This document shows positions 42,023 through 51,329 of a DNA stretch of 64,000 bases, one piece after another. The position numbers and the translations under genes were made by a program. Under the pieces are notes generated by a model. The model saw only the letters and a list, made by a program, of their open reading frames with translations, was not told the DNA's origin and made no database searches. Source of the DNA: Legionellaceae bacterium (GTDB lineage: Bacteria; Pseudomonadota; Gammaproteobacteria; Legionellales; Legionellaceae); contig JARGNP010000006.1 in assembly GCA_029210265.1 (NCBI GenBank), positions 1-64,000 on the forward strand, read 5' to 3'. The first letter of the stretch is position 1. Each line of letters starts with the position of its first letter.

Positions 42023-43072
42023 CTATTTACCTTTGAGGTTTCGAGCTTGATGCTGAGTGCGCTTATGATATTTACTGAGAGCCTTACCGCTTGCGCGCTT
42101 TTCAGAAAGGCTGGCTGAATTAAGCATTTCTTCTTGGCGTAGCTTGAGGTAATTGGTCAAGCGACGTTGCTCTAAATCACCGGATTTAATCGCTTGTTGA
42201 ACCGCGCAATTGGGCTCAACCTGATGTTGGCAGTTATTAAAACGGCATTGTGCAGCGTAGCGTTCGATATCAGCAAACGTTACGGAAATACCGGTTTTAC
42301 ACTCAGCGAGTTGGATTTCGCGTATGCCCGGTGTATCTAAAATTAAGCCGCCCGAGGCGAGCATGATGAGCGAGCGTCGTGTGGTTGTATGACGGCCTTT
42401 GGTATCGTTTTCGCGTATGTGCCCGGTGCTTTGTCGTTCTTCGCCAAGCAGAGAGTTAATCAACGTTGATTTACCCACACCTGAAGAGCCTATGACGGCG
42501 ATGGTGCTGCCTGGTTTGAGCCATGGCGATAAAGTTGATTGGCATGTGGCATCTAAGCAGTTCATGGCTTGAATCGTGAGGTTGGGATCTAGAGCTTGGA
42601 CCTTCTTTATAAATTTTTCGGGCTCGATGGCTTGATCCTGTTTGCTTAAAAGAATCACGGCTTCAGCGCCGGACTCATTGACTAAGGCAAGAAAACGCTC
42701 AATTCGACTGAGGTTGAATTCGTCGTTCATGGACGAAACAATAAAGGCTGTGTCTATATTTGCGGCGATAAGTTGAGTTTTGACTTTACTTCCAGCGGCT
42801 TTTCTTGAAAAACTTGTTTTACGTTCGAACAGTTGCACAAACTGCTGTTGGTTATCTAATAAAATCCAGTCACCGACAACCATTTCGGGCATGTTAGGCA
42901 CGGTTTCTATGTCTAAGATTTCAGACTCAGTGGTCACGGTGATGGCTGTTCGGCATTGCTCAAGGATACGTGCGGGTGTGCAGGTATCCCAGGTATCTAA
43001 CGAGCGTTGTTGTTGAAAAAACGGCTGCCAGCCTAAAGCCGTTAATGTAGTTAATGATGTATTGTTTGAAAT
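42023..43072 (-). CDS. rsgA: Ribosome small-subunit GTPase RsgA, probable AUU start
   Basis: A circularly permuted GTPase of 30S maturation: G4 LLSKQD, G1 GSSGVGKSTLINSLLG, G3 DTPGIRE, then the zinc knuckle CRFNNCQHQVEPNC. The first standard start (GTG 42937) would remove the conserved OB-fold N-terminus, but the frame stays open upstream and encodes LGWQPFFQQQRSLDTWDTC and ARILEQCRTAITV. No ATG, GTG or TTG occurs there; ATT at 43072-43070 lies 6 nt after AAAGGGG, giving 349 residues, the family length. It begins 2 nt from the dbpA stop, same strand. Confidence 0.88.
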   Translation of the reverse strand: MSNNTSLTTLTALGWQPFFQQQRSLDTWDTCTPARILEQCRTAITVTTESEILDIETVPNMPEMVVGDWILLDNQQQFVQLFERKTSFSRKAAGSKVKTQLIAANIDTAFIVSSMNDEFNLSRIERFLALVNESGAEAVILLSKQDQAIEPEKFIKKVQALDPNLTIQAMNCLDATCQSTLSPWLKPGSTIAVIGSSGVGKSTLINSLLGEERQSTGHIRENDTKGRHTTTRRSLIMLASGGLILDTPGIREIQLAECKTGISVTFADIERYAAQCRFNNCQHQVEPNCAVQQAIKSGDLEQRRLTNYLKLRQEEMLNSASLSEKRASGKALSKYHKRTQHQARNLKGK

Positions 43073-43073
43073 G

Positions 43074-44492
43074 TTAAGCCCCTTTGATCACATTGATACG
43101 TGCTTTTTTGCCTTTGAGCTTACCATGTTTAATAAAATGATAGGCTTTATTGAGTTGGTTTTGCTTAATCGCAACGTAGGCGTACAGTGCCGAAATATCA
43201 ATTTTACCGATATCACTCGCGTCTAAGCCCGCATCTTGCGTTAAGGCGCCTAAAATGTCGCCTGGGCGAATTTTATCTTTACGTCCTGCAGCAATACTTA
43301 ACGTGACCATGTCGGGTTTAGGGATAGTGGTGTGTTGTGTATTTATTTCACGAATATCACCCCATGGGATTCTAAAGCCTGAATCTTCGAGATCACACAG
43401 TCGCCCCGCATCTTGATGGGTTGTTAAAGTCAAGGCTATCCCCTGGCTGCCTGCGCGACCAGTGCGTCCAATACGGTGAGTATGAACATCATAGTCAAAC
43501 GCAAGGTCGTAATTAATCACGGCAGGAAGGTTTTTAATATCTAAGCCTCGGGCGGCGACGTCAGTTGCCACGAGAATAGAACAGCTTTGATTGGCGAAGC
43601 GAATCATGGCGCGATCGCGTCCAGCTTGATCCATATCGCCATGCAGCGCAACGGTGCTAAAACCTTCTTTATTTAAGCGCGCTAATAAGCTCGTGGTTTG
43701 GCCCTTGGTATTACAAAAAATAAGGGTGGATGTGGGTTGATGCTGGCATAGCAGTTTTTTTAATAACAAGAATTTGTCGGCTTGGCTCGAGACTTCGTAA
43801 AATAGCTGAGTTATATCTAACGTGGTTTGGGTGTCTCGGATTTTTACGTGTTTAGGATCACGCATCAAATTGTTCGCGAGCTGATTAATTTCATCCGGGT
43901 AGGTTGCTGAAAATAACAGCGTTTGCCGTTTTCTGGGGCAAAACGAAATCACACGTCGTATTTCATCTTCAAAACCCATGTCGAGCATGCGGTCAGCTTC
44001 GTCTAAGACCAAAACTTGTAGGTGTTTTAAAGATAGTGATTCGGCGTCGATATGTTTTTGTACGCGACCAGGCGTGCCTACAATCACATGAGCGCCATGT
44101 TTTAATGAGTCGAGCTGAGGCCTCATGGGAATTCCACCGGAAAGGTTAAGAATCTTCACATTGGGAACCAGGCGTGCGAGACGTCGTAACACGTGTCCAA
44201 CTTGTTCCGCTAATTCACGCGTTGGGCATAACACCAAAGCCTGCGTTGCATATTGCTCTGTATTTAAGCGATTTAAAAGCGCTAAGCCAAAAGCTGCGGT
44301 CTTACCACTACCGGTTTTTGCTTGTGCTATGAGATCTAAGCCTTTGAGCATGAGCGGTAAGCTTTCTGCTTGTATGGGCGTCATGTTCTCAAAATCTAAA
44401 GACGCAAGGTTGGTTAATAATGCTTCTTGCAAGGGAAGGGAGTTAAATGGAAGGATCTGATTCACGGAGGCCACATTCAGTAGGGTATTCAA
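43074..44492 (-). CDS. dbpA: DEAD-box RNA helicase DbpA
   Basis: An ATP-dependent RNA helicase of 50S assembly, 472 residues. Motifs: MTPIQAESLP (Q motif), AKTGSGKTAAFGL (I, ~57), PTRELAEQ, VLDEADRMLD (II, ~164), LFSATYP (III), VATDVAARGLDI and HRIGRTGRAGSQG (VI). The C-terminal ~75 residues (IRPGDILGALTQDAGLDASD and on) are the DbpA RNA-binding domain specific for 23S hairpin 92. The frame opens at TTG; GTG codons at 44474 or 44465 are alternatives. rsgA follows directly. Confidence 0.95.
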   Translation of the reverse strand: MNTLLNVASVNQILPFNSLPLQEALLTNLASLDFENMTPIQAESLPLMLKGLDLIAQAKTGSGKTAAFGLALLNRLNTEQYATQALVLCPTRELAEQVGHVLRRLARLVPNVKILNLSGGIPMRPQLDSLKHGAHVIVGTPGRVQKHIDAESLSLKHLQVLVLDEADRMLDMGFEDEIRRVISFCPRKRQTLLFSATYPDEINQLANNLMRDPKHVKIRDTQTTLDITQLFYEVSSQADKFLLLKKLLCQHQPTSTLIFCNTKGQTTSLLARLNKEGFSTVALHGDMDQAGRDRAMIRFANQSCSILVATDVAARGLDIKNLPAVINYDLAFDYDVHTHRIGRTGRAGSQGIALTLTTHQDAGRLCDLEDSGFRIPWGDIREINTQHTTIPKPDMVTLSIAAGRKDKIRPGDILGALTQDAGLDASDIGKIDISALYAYVAIKQNQLNKAYHFIKHGKLKGKKARINVIKGA

Positions 44493-44641
44493 AGAGCCGA
44501 TATTCTAACATATTTTGAGTTTTAATTAACTTAATGGGTAAAAATTAAATACATTATTCTAAGCTGCCATGCAGTGTAACCAGCAAAGCGTCTAAAAATA
44601 AACTATATATTAAGGTATGTTGTGTTTATGGGATACGCAGA

Positions 44642-46633
44642 ATGCCAATCAAGAGCATCGGTCCAATTGATATTTTTATACCTGAAAAGCTACAAAAGGC
44701 ACGAGCTTATAGCATTAAGTTTCGAGACGCATTAGCGCCTGATGTAAAATATGTTGATGATTTAATTAACACTTATAATCAAGCATCAACAAATCAAGAA
44801 AGAATGGATGCCCTAGGTGTACTGGAAAAAGCAATTGATCATATGGATAGAAAGTATCCGGATGATTTAAAACGATATTTTCCTGATTATCATCGTAAAA
44901 TTCATAAATATTTATTTGAAGCGATTAAACATGAACGTGCAGAACTGGGGGTATTACCGGATGAGTCTAATTTAAGTTTTCCCGAGTATCTAGCCATCAT
45001 GGCGCCAGATAAAGTAGAAAAAATGCTGGTTATTTTATTATCACCTGCATTCACGCAAGAAAAATTGGCAGATAACGTGTTTAATCAAGACGAAGTCGGG
45101 TATGAAGCTTTTCGAACGATGTTGTCTCGATATGAAATTAGTTTGTTAGGTGGTGGTAATTCAACAAATTTTACGGTTCGAGATACTCAAACACTGAAGA
45201 CATCTGTTTTGAAAGCAGAAAACCGAATGGGTATGCCAAAAGACGCTGTTCAATATTTAAGAGAGCGAAGCATGAAAGATATGTTCACGCAGGATATCTC
45301 TGAGAGAGAGGCGATTTGTGTGCATCCAGTTATAGATAAGGAGACGGGGAAGCATAAACGTGTGACAAGAACTTTGTTGTTCACCGAATATCATCCCGGT
45401 GGTGATCTTAAAAAACACGCAAAAGCACAAACCACACCCGAAACGAAAATAAAGAGTGCAATTTATGTATACCTTCAAATGGCACGTGCATTGGAAAAGA
45501 TGGAGCATGACGGTTGTTGTTTTTCTGATATGAAGAATGGGAACTGGTTGGTTGATCAATGGGGTGAATTACGCATTGCGGATAAAAAAGCGTTTTTATA
45601 TGTTCACGACGAGGAGGTGGAGGTGCTTGACCCATGGGGTGATCCGAGCACGCAAACCATTCGGGCTCTTGATCCGGCCTATGATAAAAACAAATTTTAT
45701 GCGGCTCTTCGTTCAAGACAGATGGAACCACCTGAGTTGGCGAGTTATTCAAAAAAGCAAGCCATGATTGATGTGAGTAAAATGCATGCTTATATGTTAG
45801 GTAAAAATTTATATCAATATCTAACGAACTGCTCGGATGGTGCTTTTCTTACTTTTGATAAACAGGGTGAAGTAACAGGTGCTATACATGATGTGAATGT
45901 GTTTGATTTTTCGGGACCTGTATTTCAAACGCCTGAAGGGATATTATTAAAACGTACCATTCAGCAATTAATTTATACTGATCCAGCGGATGCAAAGATG
46001 GTGTTACATGATGCCGTGACCGAATTGGCCTTGATTGAATACCCTGATTTATTTGATTTTTCGATAGAGCATGATGAATGGGTTGGTTTGAAAGTGGATG
46101 CTTATTTATTATTAAAAGGCATGGCGCGTTTTAAGGTGAATGATGACGATGTCGTGCTCCAGGATACTATTGATAAGCTAACTCTGGCGATTGATGCTGC
46201 GAACACGCCGGACGATTTATTGCGTATTCAATCTGAGATCCGAGCCATGGTCATGATGTTTCGAGAAAACAGTGAGCAGTTGGATGCGATACAAGAAATG
46301 ATTCAAATATTTAAAGCAGATAGCTCTTCAAAAGCCATGCAAAAGAAAGGAGCTGAACTTGAAGCGATTGTTTTAAATGTGCCGGTGATTGAGCGTACAT
46401 CGATTGCTGATGGAAAAACGAAGCATCAAAAAACTGTTCTAGAAACCATAGGTCGAGAGGTTGGTTTATTTGAACGCCTAAGCAGCACAGCGACGAGCAT
46501 GCTTCATATACCGTCTGATACACCTTCGGAACAGATGAATAATTTAATAAAATTTAAAGAAAAATATTCAAACATCGTACGAAAGCCCGATGGTTCTGAT
46601 GCAGAGAGTGACGTTAATATACGTCCCCAATAA
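44642..46633 (+). CDS. Eukaryotic-like protein kinase-fold protein; candidate effector
   Basis: 663 residues. An N-terminal helical region (~1-160) precedes a kinase-like domain: glycine loop LLGGGNSTNFTV (~169), Lys in SVLKAEN (~188), catalytic-loop equivalent FSDMKNGNWLV (~294; HRDxKxxN becomes FSDMKNGN), IADKKAF where DFG is expected (~311), a PPE segment (~363), and DVSKMHAYMLGKNLYQYL for the alpha-F helix. The C-terminal ~220 residues are helical. Missing HRD His/Arg and altered DFG leave activity open. No signal peptide. Comparable to Legionella LegK effectors by inference. An ankyrin gene follows 29 nt later. Confidence 0.72.
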   Translation: MPIKSIGPIDIFIPEKLQKARAYSIKFRDALAPDVKYVDDLINTYNQASTNQERMDALGVLEKAIDHMDRKYPDDLKRYFPDYHRKIHKYLFEAIKHERAELGVLPDESNLSFPEYLAIMAPDKVEKMLVILLSPAFTQEKLADNVFNQDEVGYEAFRTMLSRYEISLLGGGNSTNFTVRDTQTLKTSVLKAENRMGMPKDAVQYLRERSMKDMFTQDISEREAICVHPVIDKETGKHKRVTRTLLFTEYHPGGDLKKHAKAQTTPETKIKSAIYVYLQMARALEKMEHDGCCFSDMKNGNWLVDQWGELRIADKKAFLYVHDEEVEVLDPWGDPSTQTIRALDPAYDKNKFYAALRSRQMEPPELASYSKKQAMIDVSKMHAYMLGKNLYQYLTNCSDGAFLTFDKQGEVTGAIHDVNVFDFSGPVFQTPEGILLKRTIQQLIYTDPADAKMVLHDAVTELALIEYPDLFDFSIEHDEWVGLKVDAYLLLKGMARFKVNDDDVVLQDTIDKLTLAIDAANTPDDLLRIQSEIRAMVMMFRENSEQLDAIQEMIQIFKADSSSKAMQKKGAELEAIVLNVPVIERTSIADGKTKHQKTVLETIGREVGLFERLSSTATSMLHIPSDTPSEQMNNLIKFKEKYSNIVRKPDGSDAESDVNIRPQ

Positions 46634-46662
46634 TTTGAGAGCAGTCTTATGGTGAGGTTATA

Positions 46663-47379
46663 ATGAAAAAATTGAGCATTGAGAAGGGTATGACAGAGCT
46701 GCATTGTGCCGCCGTCACAGGTAATCTTTCTGCAGTTGAGCGCTTATTAAGGTCGAGCAATGCTTTAGGTCTTGCACATGAGTTGAATGGCAATTTAGAA
46801 TATCCATTGTATAGTGCTTTAGCACTTCCTGCCGTGCATACATCGGCGTTAAAAGCCGATAAAGAAGTGATTTTTATAAAATTATTGGGTTTGTCTTCTG
46901 AGCGATTAACGCATAAAAATCGTGATGGAGATACGGTATTACACCGTATGGCAAAAAACGGATTTGTGAGTTTACTGGCGTACGTTTTACCATTAAGCAA
47001 TGCCTCAGATTTACTCATGCTGAAAAATAAAGAAGGGAGATGTGCGATTCATACGGCCGTTTTGAGTGGACGTCTTGGTATTGTGACGCAATTATTAGAG
47101 CAGCACCATGTATTTGAAACAAAGGATGATGAAGGTAACCTGCCGTTACATTTAGCCGCAGCATACGGGTCGCCCGATATGGTTAAGGCGTGTTTTGAGG
47201 GATATAAAGACGGAATTAATTTTCCTAACGAGCAGGGTAAGACACCACTTGATTTAGCTGAAGATCATAATTTGCCTGAAGTTCAAAGCTATTTATGTGA
47301 GCATGGTGGAACAGCTCATTCTAAGAGTTCGTTTTGTGATACGTATGTCGAGGATCCAGAGCCTTGGACGATGAAATAG
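46663..47379 (+). CDS. Ankyrin-repeat protein; candidate effector
   Basis: 238 residues made of about five ankyrin repeats: GMTELHCAAVTGNLSAVERL (~7), DGDTVLHRMAKNGFVSLLAY, EGRCAIHTAVLSGRLGIVTQ, EGNLPLHLAAAYGSPDMVKA and QGKTPLDLAEDHNLPEVQSY. There is no other domain and no signal peptide. It is 29 nt after the kinase-like gene and probably in the same transcript, so the two may act together. Ankyrin proteins in Legionellales are often translocated; this is context, not proof. Confidence 0.88.
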   Translation: MKKLSIEKGMTELHCAAVTGNLSAVERLLRSSNALGLAHELNGNLEYPLYSALALPAVHTSALKADKEVIFIKLLGLSSERLTHKNRDGDTVLHRMAKNGFVSLLAYVLPLSNASDLLMLKNKEGRCAIHTAVLSGRLGIVTQLLEQHHVFETKDDEGNLPLHLAAAYGSPDMVKACFEGYKDGINFPNEQGKTPLDLAEDHNLPEVQSYLCEHGGTAHSKSSFCDTYVEDPEPWTMK

Positions 47380-47380
47380 A

Positions 47381-47400
47381 GCAGGGCTTTAAAACCCTGC
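47381..47400. terminator. Hairpin between convergent genes
   Basis: GCAGGG, 8-nt loop CTTTAAAA, CCCTGC. It lies right after the ankyrin gene stop and overlaps the final codons of the convergent DUF924 gene. No long T-run follows on either strand, so termination is uncertain. Confidence 0.4.
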
Positions 47401-47925
47401 ATGTTGCTTTAAAAATTCTTTTTCTTCATCGGTCGAGGCTCGATTTAAAATAGCATTGCGATGAGGGTAACGACCAAAGCGTTGTATTATTTTAAGATGC
47501 TGCTTTTCAAAATCTAACGCTTGTTCTAATCCCGGTGCTGCAAACAAATCTAAGGCTTGTTGATGTATTTCGAGCGATTCACTATGCATAAAAGGCATGT
47601 ATAAAAAAGAACGTTCTGATAGGGATAATTGCCGATCAAGCAAGCGACGAATGGCTTCTTGAGCTAAGCTGAGTGCCATGTCATCATAAGCAAAGCTTTG
47701 AGGCGTATCACGAAACATATTTCTTGAGAACTGATCCAGAATGATTACTTCAGCCAAGCATCCTCGGGCCGTTTCACGCCAGTTAAGCAATTCTCCTGAT
47801 GCCGCTTGTTGATGTATTTCGGAGAATTGCTGTGTGAGGAGCTTATCCAGCTCGGCATCTTTCATCCACCACTGTGCGGGTGTTAATTGATTAAACCAAA
47901 ACGTTAAGATGGCTTCAGCTAGCAT
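47389..47925 (-). CDS. DUF924-family protein
   Basis: 178 residues. ATG 47925 is chosen: AGGAG lies 8 nt upstream and the family begins near ILTFWFNQLTPAQWWMKD. Conserved blocks include GCLAEVIILDQFSRNMFRDT (~60-79), RSFLYMPFMHSESLEIHQQA and the end FGRYPHRNAILNRASTDEE. The family is TPR-like helical, widespread in proteobacteria and uncharacterised. It is convergent with the ankyrin gene and follows the 862-residue gene on the same strand. Confidence 0.88.
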   Translation of the reverse strand: MLAEAILTFWFNQLTPAQWWMKDAELDKLLTQQFSEIHQQAASGELLNWRETARGCLAEVIILDQFSRNMFRDTPQSFAYDDMALSLAQEAIRRLLDRQLSLSERSFLYMPFMHSESLEIHQQALDLFAAPGLEQALDFEKQHLKIIQRFGRYPHRNAILNRASTDEEKEFLKQHAGF

Positions 47926-47982
47926 GCTTAGACTCCTGTTGTATTGCGAGAGATTAAGCATACCGTATGCATTTTATCTAAG

Positions 47983-50571
47983 CTAATCCAAGCCAATCGA
48001 GGCTGTTTCAACGGCCTCTGCTGTTGCCATCAATGCTTCGCTGCTCGTTCGTCCACTAAAAAAGCCCATGCAGCTTGATGTTTCTTCTAATTGAAACTCA
48101 TCCGAAGACGAACGTCGCATGCGACTCACGTCAGAAAACGACACCTCATGTGCATCACCATGGTGAAAAATACGGTATTTATGCTTTAATAATTCTGCAA
48201 ACGTATGCCCTGTTTCATCGCTGACGTCTGCTTTGACCTGTGATAAAAGCGTGCGTAATACATCGCTTTTTTCTTGAGCAGAAGCCTTGTCAATACTATC
48301 CAGTCGGACGAGCATATTTTCGCTGGCGTTTTCTAACGTGTTATTACGATTTGCGTTTACCCATAGAGACGATAGCATGATCGTTATATCATGAAAGCTC
48401 GTGCTGAGTGCAGCACATATGGCTTCGGCTACAGGGTAAGCGTTCCCGGCGCACGCACGCACGGCTATAGCGACGATTAGACCGGATACAAGCCATGCGG
48501 CCCAGTGGAGCCATGCAACGAGGAATATGGTGGTGGCGACGGCTGCTAAGGATGTGCTGTTGATGGCAGAGGCAGTCCGGAGTAAAACAAGACTGCTTAT
48601 TATGAGTAACCAAAAATGAGGTTGTATCAGTAGCGTGATCATGGGGGTGATGTTCACAAACGCCCAATAGGCCATATACGTTATGAGTATAGACCACGCG
48701 AGTTTTGAGCATGCCTGCGCAATCAAGCAGAGTTCTAGCCATAACTTTTCAAAACTTGTTTGGTAAGCATGGTATTGCGTAAATCCGGTGAACCAAGTGT
48801 TGGTTTGCGCTAGGTAAGTGGCCGCATTTTTTTTGTCATGTGGGTTGATGAGGTATGCTAGATCTTCTTGGTTACAGGCACGTCGTCTAATGGAGAGATA
48901 AGATTGATCCCATTGAGGGGCCAGCTCGGTGTTTAGTTCGTCATGATATGTTTTCAAATCATGAATGGCACGATCATGCTCAAAAAATGGCAAAGGTGAT
49001 AAGTGAGCTTGTTTTCGTTGCTCAATGATTTCAAGTAATAAGGCCGGGTTAAGTTGATGAACATGTGTCATAAACGCTTGTATTCCAATACGCTCTTTTT
49101 GCCAGTTGAAATTAGCTGGAAGGTTTTGAGGCAGCCTTGAGGCGATGAGATGATGTGTTCGCACGGACTCTGGTAAATCGTGTAGATACCCGGTTTCATA
49201 TTTAATTAAGTTGAGAAGCTGAGTGGTTAGTTGGTTGATTGCCTGTTCGTGATTCTGAGCAACAGCTTCATCGAGGCTTTTATTGAGTGAGCTGAATGCC
49301 GCATCAGTAAAGCGTGTGTCGTTTTTTAGTTCGATAGGAAACGCAGATATGAGCGTTGGGTTTTTGTGTAGTTGACTTAATGCAAGCTCCGGATAGCATG
49401 CTAATATCGATACGTGTTGCTTGAGCGTTTCGTGCATGACGTGTTGATCTTGTTGTTCGAATGCACGATAGACTGCAAGAAGGTCGTCTTTTTTGATGCC
49501 TTTTTGGAGGCGTATATCTGGAAGGTCGTCACTGTTTTCTTCTACATCATCGATGCGTACACAATACTGGTCAATGAGCAGTTTTTCAGTCACAAGGTGT
49601 TTTATGATGTGTGCTACATCTTGTTTGGTTTTAAGTATGAAATTTATGCGGTCATCTGATTCTTTGCCGAGAGAGTCGACGACACCTGTAATATTGAGAC
49701 CCTGAAAATGGCCTTCGATTGATTTTTGTATATTAACGGTTTTAGCCAAGGGAATAATTAGTTCGCCAGCGGCCCAATCAGTATTATCAAGATTCTCAAG
49801 ATTCTCAAGATCAAGTCTAAATGCGAGTTCATCTAAGTAATAGTTGGTTAAGGTGTCGATGCTCTGTTGCTCATAGCTACGAAACAATGTGGGGTAATGT
49901 TCTTGAAAGAACGCGTTGATGGTACGTTTATTGAATAGAAATTCCCAGACATCTGAAATTTCTTCTTGGGTATTAATTCCTAACTGTTCTTGTTTTGCCG
50001 CGGTGATGAGTATGTTGAGCGTGTGAACATTATGCCCGTTATCAAGTTGTTGTTGATGTGACAGGTATTGCGTTTGTAACTGACGTATGATGCTACACCG
50101 TGTTTTGGATAGCTCGTCTTTAATCCAGTCATTGTCTTTTTTATATGCTTGCAAGACGGTATAAAATTGGCTGTTGATACCTGTTTCGCATTCGCCGATG
50201 GATTCTTTAATAGCTGTCAGTAACATTTTTTTTGACGCGGGCGTGAGTTGATAATCTGACTCGGAGGTGGTGTATAAAAAACAAAAATCCTCAAAATAAC
50301 CAACGCATTGTTCTAGGTTTAGGCTGTTTTTGCTGTCGGGCATTTCTTCACGTTGGGTTTTAAACGTATTTAATTGCTCTATTAATTCCTGGTTGTCTAA
50401 CGCACGGGTAAATGTCGTCATAAGGACAGACCATTTTTCTTGGGTATTAAGCGCGGGGTAAGCCTCGCCTAGGTTCTCGAGGTGTTTGTTTTTCGCTAGG
50501 TCATATACGTCATACTCGGGTGCGCTGTAATATTTATCCGTTGGTAGGTAGGCTGTATGGTTGGATATCAT
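47983..50571 (-). CDS. Large hypothetical protein with C-terminal membrane region; candidate effector
   Basis: 862 residues with no domain I recognise. The first ~600 are soluble and helix-rich (for example LLTAIKESIGECETGINSQF near 118 and KQHVSILACYPELALSQLHK near 385). About four hydrophobic spans occupy ~620-725 (AWSILITYMAYWAFV, FWLLIISSLVLLRTA, LAAVATTIFLVAWLHWAAWL). The final ~130 residues are polar, ending in a serine/acidic stretch (MRRSSSDEFQLEETSS ... IGLD). Size, membrane anchor and Glu/Ser-rich tail resemble Dot/Icm substrates. No signal peptide. Confidence 0.6.
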   Translation of the reverse strand: MISNHTAYLPTDKYYSAPEYDVYDLAKNKHLENLGEAYPALNTQEKWSVLMTTFTRALDNQELIEQLNTFKTQREEMPDSKNSLNLEQCVGYFEDFCFLYTTSESDYQLTPASKKMLLTAIKESIGECETGINSQFYTVLQAYKKDNDWIKDELSKTRCSIIRQLQTQYLSHQQQLDNGHNVHTLNILITAAKQEQLGINTQEEISDVWEFLFNKRTINAFFQEHYPTLFRSYEQQSIDTLTNYYLDELAFRLDLENLENLDNTDWAAGELIIPLAKTVNIQKSIEGHFQGLNITGVVDSLGKESDDRINFILKTKQDVAHIIKHLVTEKLLIDQYCVRIDDVEENSDDLPDIRLQKGIKKDDLLAVYRAFEQQDQHVMHETLKQHVSILACYPELALSQLHKNPTLISAFPIELKNDTRFTDAAFSSLNKSLDEAVAQNHEQAINQLTTQLLNLIKYETGYLHDLPESVRTHHLIASRLPQNLPANFNWQKERIGIQAFMTHVHQLNPALLLEIIEQRKQAHLSPLPFFEHDRAIHDLKTYHDELNTELAPQWDQSYLSIRRRACNQEDLAYLINPHDKKNAATYLAQTNTWFTGFTQYHAYQTSFEKLWLELCLIAQACSKLAWSILITYMAYWAFVNITPMITLLIQPHFWLLIISSLVLLRTASAINSTSLAAVATTIFLVAWLHWAAWLVSGLIVAIAVRACAGNAYPVAEAICAALSTSFHDITIMLSSLWVNANRNNTLENASENMLVRLDSIDKASAQEKSDVLRTLLSQVKADVSDETGHTFAELLKHKYRIFHHGDAHEVSFSDVSRMRRSSSDEFQLEETSSCMGFFSGRTSSEALMATAEAVETASIGLD

Positions 50572-50706
50572 GGGATAAATCCTATTTTACAAAGAGCAGA
50601 AGAATATAACACGCGAAATTGTACGCCATTTGTCTTTTGAGTCAATAATATAAGCAATGGTGCTTTGCACGTTCAAGTGGAAGAAAACTTGACGATGCAT
50701 TAATAT

Positions 50707-50730
50707 GGTCTAATATTGTACATGTAGACC
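50707..50730. promoter_or_regulatory. Inverted repeat upstream of small exported protein gene
   Basis: GGTCTA, 12-nt spacer, TAGACC, 45 nt before the start at 50775. An AT-rich TAATAT overlaps it, so it could be an operator. Promoter assignment is tentative. Confidence 0.3.
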
Positions 50731-50774
50731 TGCTTTTAGATCTACTGCAAAAGATAATCTTTAAGGAGAATATC

Positions 50775-51224
50775 ATGAGCGGAATATTGAATTTATCTAA
50801 AGTTATGATGGGTTTTGCTTCATTGACCTTAAGTGCGGGTGTTTGCGCGGGTTCAGTGCTTAAGCCTGTGACCGACCCATTAGAAGATGTAGCCAATTGG
50901 TTTGGCGCGACAACACATGCGGTCGTTGCACCGATTGCTGGTTGGGGCATGGATGACGGTAATAAACCTGATTACATGGTACATGATAGAGATACACACC
51001 AAGTGAAATTTTTAGATGGTGTTGATCAAGGTCGTATGGTCTCTGATGACGGCAGTATGCAATATAAGCATGAATGTCTGAAAGGAGATAAAATTACGAA
51101 TTTGAACACCAATCGATCAGGAATTATCAAAGGTGTGAAAGATCACGGTACGATGGACGTCATGATGCCAAATGGCAAAACCGTGCGCTATCAGTACGTT
51201 AATTATAAAATTAAGCCTTTATAA
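50775..51224 (+). CDS. Small exported hypothetical protein
   Basis: 149 residues with a signal peptide (VMMGFASLTLSAGVCAG, cleavage near CAG-SVL). The mature part starts with a short hydrophobic segment (DVANWFGATTHAVVAPIAGW) and ends with a small SH3-like pattern (GDKITNLNTNRSGIIKGVKD, VMMPNGKTVRYQYVNYKI). I do not recognise the family. AAGGAG lies 8 nt before the ATG. Probably periplasmic or outer-membrane associated. Confidence 0.65.
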   Translation: MSGILNLSKVMMGFASLTLSAGVCAGSVLKPVTDPLEDVANWFGATTHAVVAPIAGWGMDDGNKPDYMVHDRDTHQVKFLDGVDQGRMVSDDGSMQYKHECLKGDKITNLNTNRSGIIKGVKDHGTMDVMMPNGKTVRYQYVNYKIKPL

Positions 51225-51329
51225 ATCATAATTTATAGTAAGAGGTACGAGCAGGGCTGGATGCAGTCCTGCTTCCAACAACGCTATTTTGAATATTGAG
51301 ATAATGATGTTTTAGCTAGGGTGGATATT

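Noticed and set aside
42023-42937. rsgA starting at GTG 42937
   Set aside because: It would lose the conserved OB-fold N-terminus that is plainly encoded upstream in the same frame.
51249-51272. GCAGG/CCTGC hairpin after the small exported protein gene
   Set aside because: The stem is interrupted and no T-run follows, so it is not called as a terminator.
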